Source: Stenotrophomonas sp. MMGLT7
GTDB taxonomy: Bacteria > Pseudomonadota > Gammaproteobacteria > Xanthomonadales > Xanthomonadaceae
Direction of reading: 5' to 3'
DNA: 64,000 bases
Assembly: GCF_021168555.1 (NCBI RefSeq)
Contig: NZ_JAJOZS010000009.1
Coordinates: 93,003-157,002 of the forward strand
Shown in pieces: positions 49,378-58,070 of the stretch (positions are counted from its first letter, which is position 1; every line of letters begins with the position of its first letter). The translations under genes were made by a program, and so were the position numbers. The notes under the pieces are model-generated. The model was not told the DNA's origin. It saw only the letters and a program-made list of their open reading frames with translations, and made no database searches.

Positions 49378-49842
49378 ATGACCGACTTCGATCTCACCCC
49401 GCCCGACGCCGAACAGCGCCAGGCCCTGGTCGCCGGACTCAGCGATGAGGAAAGGCGCGTGCTGCTGCATCACGGCACCGAGGCGCCGTTCTGCGGCGTG
49501 TTCCTCGACAACAAGCGCGAGGGCGTCTACTGCTGCCGGCTGTGCGGCCTGCCGCTGTTCCGTTCCAGCGCCAAGTTCGAATCCGGCACCGGCTGGCCCA
49601 GCTTCTTCGCGCCGGTGGACGAAGCCCACATCGGCCGCATCCGCGACACCAGCCACGGCATGATCCGCACCGAGATCGTCTGCGCCCGCTGCGGCAGCCA
49701 CCTGGGCCACGTCTTTCCCGACGGGCCTGCGCCCACCCACGAGCGGCATTGTCTGAATTCGGTTTCGCTGGCGTTCACCGGCGAGGGCGAGCCCTACCCC
49801 GACCCGCTGCATCGCGGCGGCGCGGAGGCGGCGAGCGCCTGA
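49378..49842 (+). CDS. msrB: Peptide-methionine (R)-S-oxide reductase MsrB
   Basis: A 154-residue methionine sulfoxide reductase B. Zinc cysteines in [11 protein letters not shown] and [16 protein letters not shown]; the catalytic Cys is in [12 protein letters not shown]; the signature [11 protein letters not shown] is present. The ATG at 49378 has AAGGA eight bases upstream. It repairs oxidised methionine in proteins. Monocistronic. Confidence 0.96.
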   Translation: MTDFDLTPPDAEQRQALVAGLSDEERRVLLHHGTEAPFCGVFLDNKREGVYCCRLCGLPLFRSSAKFESGTGWPSFFAPVDEAHIGRIRDTSHGMIRTEIVCARCGSHLGHVFPDGPAPTHERHCLNSVSLAFTGEGEPYPDPLHRGGAEAASA

Positions 49843-50116
49843 CCGCCGCAGGGCCGGCATCCCGCCGCCCGGAATCCGCCCGGCGGAATGCCGACTTCGC
49901 CCGCCATGGCAGCTTCCCTGCCACCGCAACACTGGCCGCCAGCCGCATAACGCGGCCAGCGCGGCACCCGGGACCACCATTCCGGAGCGACCGCCGGTCT
50001 TGCCGGACCGCCGGCATTCCTGCGGCAATGCGGCACACCTCATCCGGGACGAACGGGATCTTCAGAATCGCCGCGCGGGGCCGACAAATTGATATCCCCT
50101 GCGTTGTCGTTTCCCC

Positions 50117-50971
50117 ATGCTCATCCTTGTCGGTTTCCTGATCGTGATCCTCAGCGTGCTCGGCGGCTATGTCGGCGCGCACGGCAAGCTGGGGGCGCTG
50201 TGGCAGCCGTACGAGCTGGTGATCATCGGCGGCGCGGCGCTGGGCGCGTTCCTGGTGGGCACCCCGGCGCGCACCGTCAAGGCCACGCTGGCCGCGATCC
50301 CGGCCGTGCTCAAGGGACCGCAGTACAAGAGCCAGGACTACCTGGACACGCTCAGCCTGATCTACGAACTGCTCAACAAGGCACGCCGCGAAGGCTTCAT
50401 GGCGCTGGAGGACCATGTCGAGAAACCGGCGGAGAGCCCGCTGTTCCAGAACTACCCGAAGGTGCTCGCCGACCATCACCTGGTCGATTTCATCACCGAC
50501 TGCCTGCGCCTGATGATCGGCTCCAACATCGAGCCGCACGAGCTGGAGCCGCTGCTGGAACTGGAACTGGAAAAGCACCACGAAGAGGCGATGGCGCCGG
50601 CGCACGCGCTTGAGAAGGTGTCCGACGCGATGCCCGGCTTCGGCATCGTCGCCGCGGTGCTGGGCATCGTCATCACCATGGGCTCGATCGGCGGCGAGAT
50701 CACCGAGGTCGGCGCGCACGTGGCCGGCGCGCTGGTCGGCACCTTCCTCGGCATCCTGCTGGCCTACGGCTTCATCGGCCCGCTGGCCACCGCGGTGGAG
50801 GTGCGTGCGGACAAGGACGCGCGCATGTTCGAGGCGGTGAAGACCGCGCTGCTGTCGTGCCTGCGCGGCTACAACCCGAAGATCGCGCTGGAGTTCGCCC
50901 GCAAGACCCTGCCCTCGGACGTGCGCCCCGGCTTCGCCGAGTTCGAACAGCACCTGAAGACGGTCAAGTAG
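50117..50971 (+). CDS. motA: Flagellar motor stator protein MotA
   Basis: A 284-residue membrane protein with four helices (LILVGFLIVILSVLGGYVG, YELVIIGGAALGAFLVG, GFGIVAAVLGIVITMGSIGG, AGALVGTFLGILLAYGFIGPLA). The cytoplasmic loop holds the charged residues that contact FliG (EARREGFMALEDHVEKP-type region), and the PGFGIVAAVLGIV signature is present. It forms the proton-driven stator with MotB, 10 bp downstream. Confidence 0.96.
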   Translation: MLILVGFLIVILSVLGGYVGAHGKLGALWQPYELVIIGGAALGAFLVGTPARTVKATLAAIPAVLKGPQYKSQDYLDTLSLIYELLNKARREGFMALEDHVEKPAESPLFQNYPKVLADHHLVDFITDCLRLMIGSNIEPHELEPLLELELEKHHEEAMAPAHALEKVSDAMPGFGIVAAVLGIVITMGSIGGEITEVGAHVAGALVGTFLGILLAYGFIGPLATAVEVRADKDARMFEAVKTALLSCLRGYNPKIALEFARKTLPSDVRPGFAEFEQHLKTVK

Positions 50972-50981
50972 GACGCCTGCG

Positions 50982-51998
50982 ATGAGCGACAAGCCCGCCA
51001 TCGTCATCCGCCGGGTCAAGAAGATCCAGCGCGGCGGCCACCACGGCGGCGCCTGGAAGGTGGCCTACGCCGACTTCGTCACCGCGATGATGGCGTTCTT
51101 CCTGGTCATGTGGCTGGTGGGCGCCACCTCCACCAAGCAGCGCGAGGCGATCTCCGAGTACTTCCGCAATCCCAGCCCGCTCAAGGGCCAGAGCCCGGCA
51201 CCGGCACCGGGCATGAACGGACCCGGCGGCGCCAGCAACTCGATGATCAAGCTCGGCGGCACCATGGAGATCCCGCGCGGGCAGAGCGACGACCCGTTCG
51301 CGCGCAAGGCCGACGGCGCCGATGACGGGGCGGCGGAGAAGCGCCAGCTCGAGGCGCTGATGGAGGACCTGAAGGAGGCGATCTCGCGCAGCCAGGCGCT
51401 GGAGCCGTTCAAGGACCAGCTGCTGCTGGACATCACCCCCGAGGGGCTGCGCATCCAGATCGTCGACCAGCAGAACCGGCCGATGTTCGACATGGGCAGC
51501 AGCGCGCTCAAGCCGTACACGCGCGACATCCTCGGCGAGCTGAGCCGCTTCATCAACCAGGTGCCCAACCACATCAGCATCACCGGCCACACCGACACCA
51601 CCGCCTACAACCGTGCCGACGGCTACAGCAACTGGGAGCTGAGCAGCGAGCGCGCCAATGCCGCCCGGCGCGCGCTGGTGGCCGGCGGCATGGCCGAGGA
51701 CAAGGTCAGCCGCGTGGTCGGGCTGGGCTCGTCGGTGCTGTTCGACAAGCAGGATCCGCACGACCCGATCAACCGCCGCATCAGCATCGTGGTGATGACC
51801 CGTGCCGCCGAGGACGCGGTGATCGCCCGCGATGGCCACAACGTGGCGCTGGGCCCGCCGCTGGACGATGCCGATACCCAGGTACCCGACCTGGCCGGGG
51901 CCACGGGCGCGCCCGCCGCCGGCGACCGCGAGCCGCAGCCGCCGATGCCGCGGGCGCCGGCGGCGCTGCCTCCGCAGCAGGCCGCGCCCTCGCCGTAG
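50982..51998 (+). CDS. motB: Flagellar motor stator protein MotB
   Basis: A 338-residue protein. One N-terminal helix (ADFVTAMMAFFLVMWLVGA) with the proton-binding Asp in YADFVTAMMAFF. A plug/linker region and an OmpA-type peptidoglycan-binding domain follow (HISITGHTDTTAYNR, NWELSSERANAARRALVAGG, INRRISIVV). The C-terminus carries a roughly 50-residue Pro/Ala-rich tail. Confidence 0.96.
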   Translation: MSDKPAIVIRRVKKIQRGGHHGGAWKVAYADFVTAMMAFFLVMWLVGATSTKQREAISEYFRNPSPLKGQSPAPAPGMNGPGGASNSMIKLGGTMEIPRGQSDDPFARKADGADDGAAEKRQLEALMEDLKEAISRSQALEPFKDQLLLDITPEGLRIQIVDQQNRPMFDMGSSALKPYTRDILGELSRFINQVPNHISITGHTDTTAYNRADGYSNWELSSERANAARRALVAGGMAEDKVSRVVGLGSSVLFDKQDPHDPINRRISIVVMTRAAEDAVIARDGHNVALGPPLDDADTQVPDLAGATGAPAAGDREPQPPMPRAPAALPPQQAAPSP

Positions 51999-52002
51999 GC
52001 GC

Positions 52003-52030
52003 GGCACGCCGGCCAGGCACGGGGCGTGCC
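52003..52030 (+). terminator. Terminator-like hairpin after motB
   Basis: GGCACGCC-N12-GGCGTGCC just after the motB stop; no T-tract, so termination is uncertain. Confidence 0.4.
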
Positions 52031-52065
52031 CTACAATGGCCGCCCGACTTTCCACGAGAAGCCCC

Positions 52066-52560
52066 GTGTCCCGAAATTCCAAGGCCAAGCGCGACCAGCG
52101 CAAGAAGAAGCAGCCCAAGCGCGGATTCGCGCGGCTGAACCACGACCTGCCGGTGAGCAACCACGCCGTGCTGCAGGACGAGAGCGGCCACGTGGTGGCG
52201 GCCATCGGCCTGCAGGGCAGCGAATGGCTGCTTTCGGTCGGCGGCCAGACCATGGGCAATGCCGACAACCCGGTGCCGATGCTGGCCATGCTCAAGCACC
52301 TGGCCAACGTGCAGGAGAAGGAAGGCAAGACCGTCACCCTGGACTATTCCACCCAGCTGCAGCAGATGATCGACGACCTCGCCGCCGAGGAAGGCAAGAC
52401 CGCCGAGGAATACCTGGCCGCGCTGGTGGCCGAGTTCGAAGGCAGCGAGGACGAAGCGGACGGCGACAGCGGGGACGATGCCGACGCCTCCGAAACCCCG
52501 GATGCGGTCGCGGGCGAAGGCCAGGAACAGGCATCCGCACCTGCCCCGAAGCAGGACTGA
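52066..52560 (+). CDS. Conserved-type hypothetical protein with basic N-terminus and acidic C-terminus
   Basis: A 164-residue cytoplasmic protein. A Lys/Arg-rich N-terminus (SRNSKAKRDQRKKKQPKRG) precedes an ordered middle (HAVLQDESGHVVAAIGLQGSEWLLSVGG, LAMLKHLANVQEKEGKTVTLDYS) and an Asp/Glu-rich, disordered tail. The GTG at 52066 is chosen (GAGAAG just upstream); an ATG at 52036 would add 10 residues. Not recognised; the basic start suggests nucleic-acid or ribosome contact, which is inference. A DUF4031 gene follows after 16 bp. Confidence 0.8.
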   Translation: MSRNSKAKRDQRKKKQPKRGFARLNHDLPVSNHAVLQDESGHVVAAIGLQGSEWLLSVGGQTMGNADNPVPMLAMLKHLANVQEKEGKTVTLDYSTQLQQMIDDLAAEEGKTAEEYLAALVAEFEGSEDEADGDSGDDADASETPDAVAGEGQEQASAPAPKQD

Positions 52561-52576
52561 GCCGCCGCGCGCGTCC

Positions 52577-52861
52577 ATGGCGGTCTATATCGACGATGCG
52601 GTCCATCCCTGGCGCGGCCAGCGCTGGGGACACCTGCTGGCCGACACGCTCGAGGAGCTGCACGCGATGGCCGCACGGCTGGGCATCCCGCGGCACGCGT
52701 TCCAGAACAAGCCCAGCGGCGCGCACTACGACGTACCCGCCGACCGCCGCGAGCACGCCATCGCGCTGGGCGTACTCCCGGTATCGCGGCACACCGACCG
52801 TGCCCTGCTCAAGGCCCTGATCGCCAACGCCCGAGCGCAGGCCCGCGGCGAGCACGATTGA
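52577..52861 (+). CDS. DUF4031 family protein
   Basis: A 94-residue protein matching DUF4031: MAVYIDDAVHPWRGQRWGHL, LEELHAMAARLGIPRHAFQN, HYDVPADRREHAIALG. Family function unknown. The start at 52577 fits the family N-terminus exactly. Likely cotranscribed with the gene 16 bp upstream. Confidence 0.9.
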   Translation: MAVYIDDAVHPWRGQRWGHLLADTLEELHAMAARLGIPRHAFQNKPSGAHYDVPADRREHAIALGVLPVSRHTDRALLKALIANARAQARGEHD

Positions 52862-53489
52862 CCTCGGGATCGATCCTTGCAATCCGCTGGCACGCCTGCT
52901 TTGCCGCAGAGGCCCAGGGCGCAGTCGTGCCAGCGCAGATGCACTGACGTCCGGGGAAAGGCGCCATGCCGGCAGGTGCAATGCATGGCCCAGGACGGAG
53001 GTCGCTTCCGGGAGGGGGGTCGCGCAGCGCCGTTGTGTCCGGGGGGCATTGCGGCTGCCCGGGCTACGTTGCCCCGATCGAGGCTTGCACGACGCTCCCT
53101 CTACTCGTCACTCCCGCGATTTCCCGCAGCCGGACGGCTGGTCGAGCGAGGGCCAGTGAGGGTTCGCGCCAACCGAGGGCCCACCCTTGCGCGGGAGTGG
53201 CGATCGGTGTTTCCCGGACAGGTGCGAGCAAGCGGGAATCCAGCGACTTTCGCGGTGGTGTCGATTCCTGACGGCCCCGTCTTTCGCCGGGAACGTCCCG
53301 CAAGCGCCTGACCTGGAGACAGGCGCAACCCCGCCAGCCCGGTCGCGCCCGGCTTGACGGTGCATGCACCCGCGGCAGGTGTAGGCTGGCGCGACGCTCG
53401 ACGACAGTGGCGCCCGACATCCTCGCCATGTTCCGCTGGGTCCGCCGCACCGGCGGGATCTGCATGGCGGCCTTCGCATGGAGCAAGCC
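52862..53489. other. 628-bp gap without a convincing gene; degenerate intergenic repeat
   Basis: No frame here looks protein-coding by composition or homology. At about 53104-53265 there are fragments such as CGTCACTCCCGCGA and GCGGGAATCCAGCGACTTTC that resemble the dispersed repeat with CCCGCGA/GCGGGAATCCAG arms common in this family. Confidence 0.5.
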
Positions 53490-54233
53490 ATGAAGCAGTT
53501 CTCCTTCATCCGACGCCTGGCCCCGGCCTGGCTGCTGCTCGCCTGCCTGCTGGGCGGCCTGGCGCCGGCCGTCGCCGTCGAACCCGCGCCTGCCGGACAG
53601 CAACCGCTGCGCATCGGCATCATCGGCACCGGCAACATCGGCGGCGCCCTGGCCACCCACTGGGTGCAGGCCGGGCACGAGGTGATGATCTCCTCGCGCC
53701 ATCCCGAACAGCTCGAGCCGCTGGCCGCCCAGCTGGGCCCGCGCGCGCAGGTAGGCACCCCGGCGCAGGCGGCGCGCTTCGGCGACGTGGTGCTGGTCTC
53801 GGTGCCGTACGGCGCATTGCCGCAGATCGGCCGCGACCTGCGTACCGAGCTGGCCGGCAAGGTCGTCATCGACACCGGCAACCCCTACCCCGGCCGCGAC
53901 GGCGCCATGGCCGAGCAGGCGCGGCGCGAAGGTGCCGGCATCGCCTCGCAACGCTACCTGCCCGGCACCCACCTGGTGCGTGCGTTCAACGCCATCTCTG
54001 CCGGCAACCTGCGCAGCCTGGCGCATCGCCGCGGCAGCCTGGTGGCCATCCCGATCGCCGGCGACGATGCGCGCGCATTGCAGGTGGCCTCGCAACTGGT
54101 GCGCGATGCCGGCTTCGAGCCGGTGACGGTCGGCGGACTGGCGCAGGCACGCCGCTTCGATGTCGGCTCACCGGTCTATGTGCAGGTGATGGACGCGCCC
54201 CAGCTGCGCCGAGCGCTCGGACTCCAACAGTGA
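53490..54233 (+). CDS. Exported NADPH-dependent F420-reductase-like (Rossmann) protein
   Basis: A 247-residue protein. A membrane-directed N-terminus (RLAPAWLLLACLLGGLAPAVAV) precedes a Rossmann fold starting LRIGIIGTGNIGGALATHWVQAG, with ISSRHPEQL for NADP selectivity, VVIDTGNPYPGRDG, and THLVRAFNAISAGNL. This matches the NpdG/ProC-like dinucleotide-binding family. The ATG at 53490 has GGAGC 6-7 bases upstream; an ATG at 53478 is also possible. Export of a dinucleotide-binding protein is unusual, since NADP is scarce in the periplasm. It is followed by a Tat-exported cupin. Confidence 0.85.
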   Translation: MKQFSFIRRLAPAWLLLACLLGGLAPAVAVEPAPAGQQPLRIGIIGTGNIGGALATHWVQAGHEVMISSRHPEQLEPLAAQLGPRAQVGTPAQAARFGDVVLVSVPYGALPQIGRDLRTELAGKVVIDTGNPYPGRDGAMAEQARREGAGIASQRYLPGTHLVRAFNAISAGNLRSLAHRRGSLVAIPIAGDDARALQVASQLVRDAGFEPVTVGGLAQARRFDVGSPVYVQVMDAPQLRRALGLQQ

Positions 54234-54252
54234 ACGTGGACGCAGCCCGGCC

Positions 54253-54834
54253 ATGCCCATCGACCTTTCCCGCCGCCGCCTGCTGGCGCTGGCCGCGTCG
54301 ATGACCGTCCTGGACGCCGCGGCGGCTTCGCCGGCCACGCCGCCGCAGACCCTCGTCTTCGACGACGACGGCAGCATTCCCAACAGCCGCCTGCCGCTGC
54401 TGCTGTACCGCGGCGCCTTCGCCGCGCGTGCCGACGCCGGCGCACGCTGGCTGGAACAGCGTTTCGCCAGCAATGGCTGGACCGGTGCCTGGCGCTGGAC
54501 CGTGTATCCGTTCCACCACTACCACAGCAACACCCATGAGGTGCTCGGCGTGTTCAGCGGCAGCGCCACGCTGCAGCTCGGCGGCGAGAACGGACAGGCC
54601 GTGGAAGTGGCCGCCGGCGACGTGATCGTGATACCCGCCGGGGTCGGCCACAAGCGGCTGCGTGCCAGCGACGGCTTCCAGCTGGTCGGCGCCTATCCCG
54701 ACGGTCGCTCGCCGGACCTCATGCGCGGCGAGGACGGCGAACGCCCGGCCGCCGACCTGCGCATCGCCCAGGTACCGTTGCCAGCGCGCGATCCGCTGCT
54801 GGGCGAAGGCGGCCTGTGCTCGTTGTGGCGTTGA
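54253..54834 (+). CDS. Tat-exported cupin protein (YjlB-like)
   Basis: A 193-residue protein. The twin-arginine signal SRRRLLALAASMTVL is at residues 6-20. The cupin core holds the metal ligands in FHHYHSNTHEVLGVFSG and PAGVGHK, with VEVAAGDVIVIP between. It resembles the YjlB-type single-domain cupins of unknown reaction. It lies 19 bp after the exported Rossmann protein, suggesting a common periplasmic task. Confidence 0.87.
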   Translation: MPIDLSRRRLLALAASMTVLDAAAASPATPPQTLVFDDDGSIPNSRLPLLLYRGAFAARADAGARWLEQRFASNGWTGAWRWTVYPFHHYHSNTHEVLGVFSGSATLQLGGENGQAVEVAAGDVIVIPAGVGHKRLRASDGFQLVGAYPDGRSPDLMRGEDGERPAADLRIAQVPLPARDPLLGEGGLCSLWR

Positions 54835-55000
54835 TGGCCCGCGTCGCCGCGCCCGGCATCCCGGCGGCGGCCTCGATGCCGCGGCCCGCTCCATCCGCCG
54901 GATATCGCACTCCCGCAATCCGAACTTGGTGCCTACCCGGCCTCGTTCTATGCTGTGCCGCTCGAAGCCGGCGCCACAGCCGGCATGGCCGCTTTCCGCA

Positions 55001-55255
55001 ATGACCGACTCCCCTCCCGAGCACCTGGCAATCAATCCGCAAAGCCCGTTCCACGATGCCGATGCGCTGGCGCGCGGCGTCGGCGTCCGCTTCAACGGCA
55101 TCGAACGCGACAACGTCGAGGAATACTCCGTGGGCGAGGGCTGGATCCGCGTACAGGTGGGCAAGGCACGCGACCGCCGCGGCAACCCGATGACGATGAA
55201 GATCAGCGGCAAGGTGGAGCCGTACTTCCTCGACGGCGCAGCCAAGGCCGAATGA
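55001..55255 (+). CDS. DUF3297 family protein
   Basis: An 84-residue protein: LAINPQSPFHDADALARGVG, VRFNGIERDNVEEYSVGEGW, GNPMTMKISGKVEPYF. This matches DUF3297, often labelled glutathione-peroxidase-like without direct proof. The start at 55001 fits the family; the ribosome site is weak. The next gene starts one base after its stop. Confidence 0.88.
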   Translation: MTDSPPEHLAINPQSPFHDADALARGVGVRFNGIERDNVEEYSVGEGWIRVQVGKARDRRGNPMTMKISGKVEPYFLDGAAKAE

Positions 55256-55256
55256 G

Positions 55257-56189
55257 TTGCCGCTGACGCGCTTCACCTGGTTGCGCCGATCGCTGCTGGC
55301 GCTCGCCGCGCTGGCCTTGCTGCTGGCGGTGGCGTTCGTCATGGTGCGCTACCTCCACGTCGACAACCGCGTCGTCCGCTGGCTCCGCGACCAGGTGCCC
55401 GGACATGCATGGAACCAGCCGCGATGGCAGGGGCACAGCCTGTGGCTGCCCGGTTACCGCTACGACATCCAGGGCCGCGTCCTGGAGGGCGTGGACGACA
55501 ACCTGTCCGGGCTCAGCTACGACGCCGGCAACGACCGCCTGCTGGCGGTGATCAACCGGCCGTCCCAGTTGCTGGTGCTCGATGGCGAAGGCCGCGTCCT
55601 GCAGCGGCATCGCCTGCAGGGCGCATCGGACGTGGAAGCGATCGCCTGGCTCGGCGACGACGAGGTGGCCCTGCTGCAGGAAGGCCGGCGCTCGGTGATC
55701 GTGGCGAGACTGCCCGCCGGCGACGGCGAACCGATCGACGTCACCCGGGCGCGGGTTATCGCGCTGGAGATGGACGAGGCCGGCAACAACGGCCCGGAAG
55801 GCCTGGCCTACGACGCCGCCGGCGACGTGCTGTACGTGGCCAAGGAGCGCAGCCCGACCGCCTTGTACGAACTGCGCGGCGTGCTCCGCGGCGAGACCGT
55901 GCAGGTGGATCGCAGCGCCTGGCTGAAGGGACTGGATTTCGCCACCGACATCTCCAGCCTGGAGTTCGACCCGGCGCATCGCCACCTGCTGCTGCTCAGC
56001 GACGAATCGCAGCTGCTGGCGGAGATCGCCGCCGACGGCCGGCCGGTGAGCTGGCGTTCGCTCGCCAACTGGAACGGCCACCTGCCCGTTCCCCAGGCCG
56101 AAGGCGTGGCGCTGGGCCGAAACGGCACCCTCTACGTGGTCAGCGAGCCGAACCTGTTCTACCGGCTGCAGCCGGCGACGGCGCGCTGA
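55257..56189 (+). CDS. SdiA-regulated-domain membrane-anchored protein (YjiK-like)
   Basis: A 310-residue protein. One N-terminal membrane anchor (SLLALAALALLLAVAFVMV) and a beta-propeller-type SdiA-regulated domain: DNLSGLSYDAGNDRLLAVIN, GASDVEAIAWLGDDEVALLQE, NNGPEGLAYDAAGDVLYVAKE, EGVALGRNGTLYVVSEPNLF. The start is probably the TTG at 55257, because the first ATG (55341) would remove the anchor. It is the last backbone gene before the T6SS island and is complete. Confidence 0.88.
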   Translation: MPLTRFTWLRRSLLALAALALLLAVAFVMVRYLHVDNRVVRWLRDQVPGHAWNQPRWQGHSLWLPGYRYDIQGRVLEGVDDNLSGLSYDAGNDRLLAVINRPSQLLVLDGEGRVLQRHRLQGASDVEAIAWLGDDEVALLQEGRRSVIVARLPAGDGEPIDVTRARVIALEMDEAGNNGPEGLAYDAAGDVLYVAKERSPTALYELRGVLRGETVQVDRSAWLKGLDFATDISSLEFDPAHRHLLLLSDESQLLAEIAADGRPVSWRSLANWNGHLPVPQAEGVALGRNGTLYVVSEPNLFYRLQPATAR

Positions 56190-56209
56190 ATCGCATACCC
56201 GGACTAGCT

Positions 56210-56987
56210 ACAGCTGTCGCTAAGCGCGCGTCTTGCCCGCCACCCGTTCCATTGCGGCATTTCTGTAAATCTTGCGGCAACCACAGATCGATCGTGCCGA
56301 GGTAATTCTGGGCAGGTCTGCCGAAGGATGCGACCGTGTCGAAAATGCCTAAGAACCGGAAGGTGATTGGATACGACTGATAGGTCAACACTCCATCGCT
56401 GCTCTTGCAGGACTTCAAGAGCCGGTTGACAAAGGCCCTGGCCAATGCCGTTCCACGCGAAAAACCGAAGACAGAAACCTCGATCGACTTGATAAAATGG
56501 TGGCCACTGAGCGCCCTGTTGAGATCTTCCAAACCTTTTTTTGGTTCTTGTCGTAGATGGCCTTGACCTGAGCACCGGCCTTGTTCGACAAGATCTGAAG
56601 CGCACGCTTGAGCATGTCGTTCAGGCCGACGTCACCGCTCTCAAGTCGCGGATCAGCACCCGCACCCGCGCTGCCGCCAATGAAATTGGTGTCCCGAAGA
56701 TGCTTTGTTCAACTTTCACCACGGCTCTTCACGGTTCAACTTCGTGCCAACGACGGAAATATAGTAGGCATACATGCCACTTCCCGGCTCGCGGCGAGAA
56801 GCATCATACGGACAGGCGACGTCGTTCCATTTCTTCTCGACTACATCGGCACTACGATTGTTGCCCGTGCCATCTAAAAAGCTATCTTCAACCTGTCGCA
56901 GCAATCCTGCCTGGCTTGCGGACCACTCTTGCTAACGTCATCAGCGGCAGCCGTCAGCGAAGCGATCAAATCGTGAGCCGACTCCAT
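56210..56987 (-). pseudogene. Decayed Tle1-like (DUF2235) phospholipase effector
   Basis: Pieces of a second Tle1 in several frames. The ATG at 56987 (MESAHDLIASL) overlaps the stop of the DUF3304-like gene. The frame breaks at a T5 run (56887-56891) just before LDGTGNN, again after YYISVVGTKLN, and again at an A7 run near 56536-56542, after which EDLNRALSGHHFIKS resumes. The nucleophile elbow VFGFSRGTALARAFVNRL and FLGIFDTVASFG are still readable. The C-terminal half is missing; similarity fades near 56210, next to the convergent SdiA-regulated gene. The homopolymer positions leave open some base-calling error, but the truncation cannot be explained that way. Confidence 0.8.
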
Positions 56988-57439
56988 CACGGCTCTCCTT
57001 CTTTCTTTTCAGGCGGAATGTCTCGTGTCAAAGTGAACTCAACCCGCTCTTCCGGATAGACATGAACACCAAGATATTTATAAGCACCTGACGGCTTTGG
57101 GATTTTCCCGGTGGAAGATGCCTGAATTCCCGCTCTGGGTGCCCCTTCGATGCCACCATATGTCCATCTGACATCAGCAGCACCCGGCTTGACATCAATG
57201 CAACAATATATCCCCCCTCCTGTCCCTCCGGAGCCGTACGCCTGAAAATACCCTCCTACATATTTACCCTGAACCACCATATCCCCTAAAGGGCTCGAAG
57301 TGTAATTAAAAACAACCACATTGACCGACATTTCTTGTGCCATACAACCACCCATAGCCATTGAGAGCCCCACAATCAGCAACCTAGTTAATTTCATCCA
57401 CGAATATGATAATGAAATTCTTGTTATATTGATTTTCAT
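56987..57439 (-). CDS. DUF3304-like lipoprotein (presumed orphan Tle1 immunity protein)
   Basis: A 150-residue lipoprotein: a membrane-directed segment with lipobox SMAMGGC, then VNVVVFNYTSSPLGDMVVQG and GGTGGGIYCCIDVKPG. These align with the DUF3304 proteins upstream (VGIVGYNHTD..., GGGSTSCCAM), including the CC pair. Start ATG 57439, two bases after the DUF4123 remnant's stop; an ATG at 57397 is an alternative. It is the only intact gene of the decayed module. Base composition is markedly AT-rich for this genome. Confidence 0.75.
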   Translation of the reverse strand: MKINITRISLSYSWMKLTRLLIVGLSMAMGGCMAQEMSVNVVVFNYTSSPLGDMVVQGKYVGGYFQAYGSGGTGGGIYCCIDVKPGAADVRWTYGGIEGAPRAGIQASSTGKIPKPSGAYKYLGVHVYPEERVEFTLTRDIPPEKKEGEP

Positions 57440-57441
57440 GG

Positions 57442-57840
57442 TTAAGCGCCCTCTTTATCCTTATCGTCTCCGGAAACCCAAACCCGTGCCTGCCGCAGTA
57501 CGTCGGCAGGCAATGATTTAAGCATTTCAGTGAATGGCTGCCGGCCTTCCTTTACCACGACCAGCGCCTGGGCGATCGGCGGGAATCGATGGAACCGCTC
57601 GCCGAGGATCATGCCTGCACCGGTGAAGTTGACCAGATCCTGCAGGCCACGTATGCCGTGGCCATTGGCCGCATCCGGTAATCCGCACGCCATGCGGTAG
57701 TTCTCCCAGTCGCTTCGATCCGACAAGACGCCCGGCTGATTGAACTGCCGGCCGGCTCCAAAACCTCCAGCAGGGCAGGCAGGATTGCGCATCGGCCAAC
57801 TGCACCATGAAGGCGCCCACAGGCGTCACCGCCTCCAGCT
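57442..57840 (-). pseudogene. DUF4123 adaptor remnant (C-terminal part)
   Basis: The stretch GHGIRGLQDLVNFTGAGMIL through RFHRFPPIAQALVVVKEGRQ and PFTEMLKSLPADVLRQARVW parallels the C-terminal part of the intact DUF4123 protein (AHGVQKLDDHVQYLL...GRHPAVAERL...PFSEWVTALPEDVWESG). Upstream, coding-like pieces continue in other frames (VGAFMVQLADAQSCLPC) without a proper start, so the gene is broken. The similarity was judged by eye and is moderate. Confidence 0.6.
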
Positions 57841-57968
57841 GACCACGGCAGATGTCCGGCCAGGCCCAACAGATCTAGCCCAACGGCGTAACGCCCAACA
57901 TCGACCAACCTTTGCGCAGCCGGCATTCCCTTCCATTGCGCATGCAAGTGCACGGCATCCACCAACGA

Positions 57969-58019
57969 CTACTCGATCAGACGGGTGTTGCCCGGACAGG
58001 CGAAGGTGATGTTGCCGTC
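57969..58019 (-). pseudogene. vgrG 3'-end remnant (downstream module)
   Basis: Seventeen codons reading DGNITFACPGNTRLIE and stop. They nearly repeat GGNITFACPGNIRV of the vgrG C-terminal domain at 63.6 kb, with close identity at the DNA level over about 30 bases. They mark the start of the second, decayed module. Confidence 0.65.
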
Positions 58020-58070
58020 CTAGACTGCTTCGCCTGACGGTGAGCTTCCGACGTGTCTATAAGCCAGCCA

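Noticed and set aside
52966..53311. Plus-strand frames in the gap before the exported Rossmann protein
   Set aside because: Translations look like intergenic repeat DNA (GVAIGVSRTGASKRES) and have no ribosome site.
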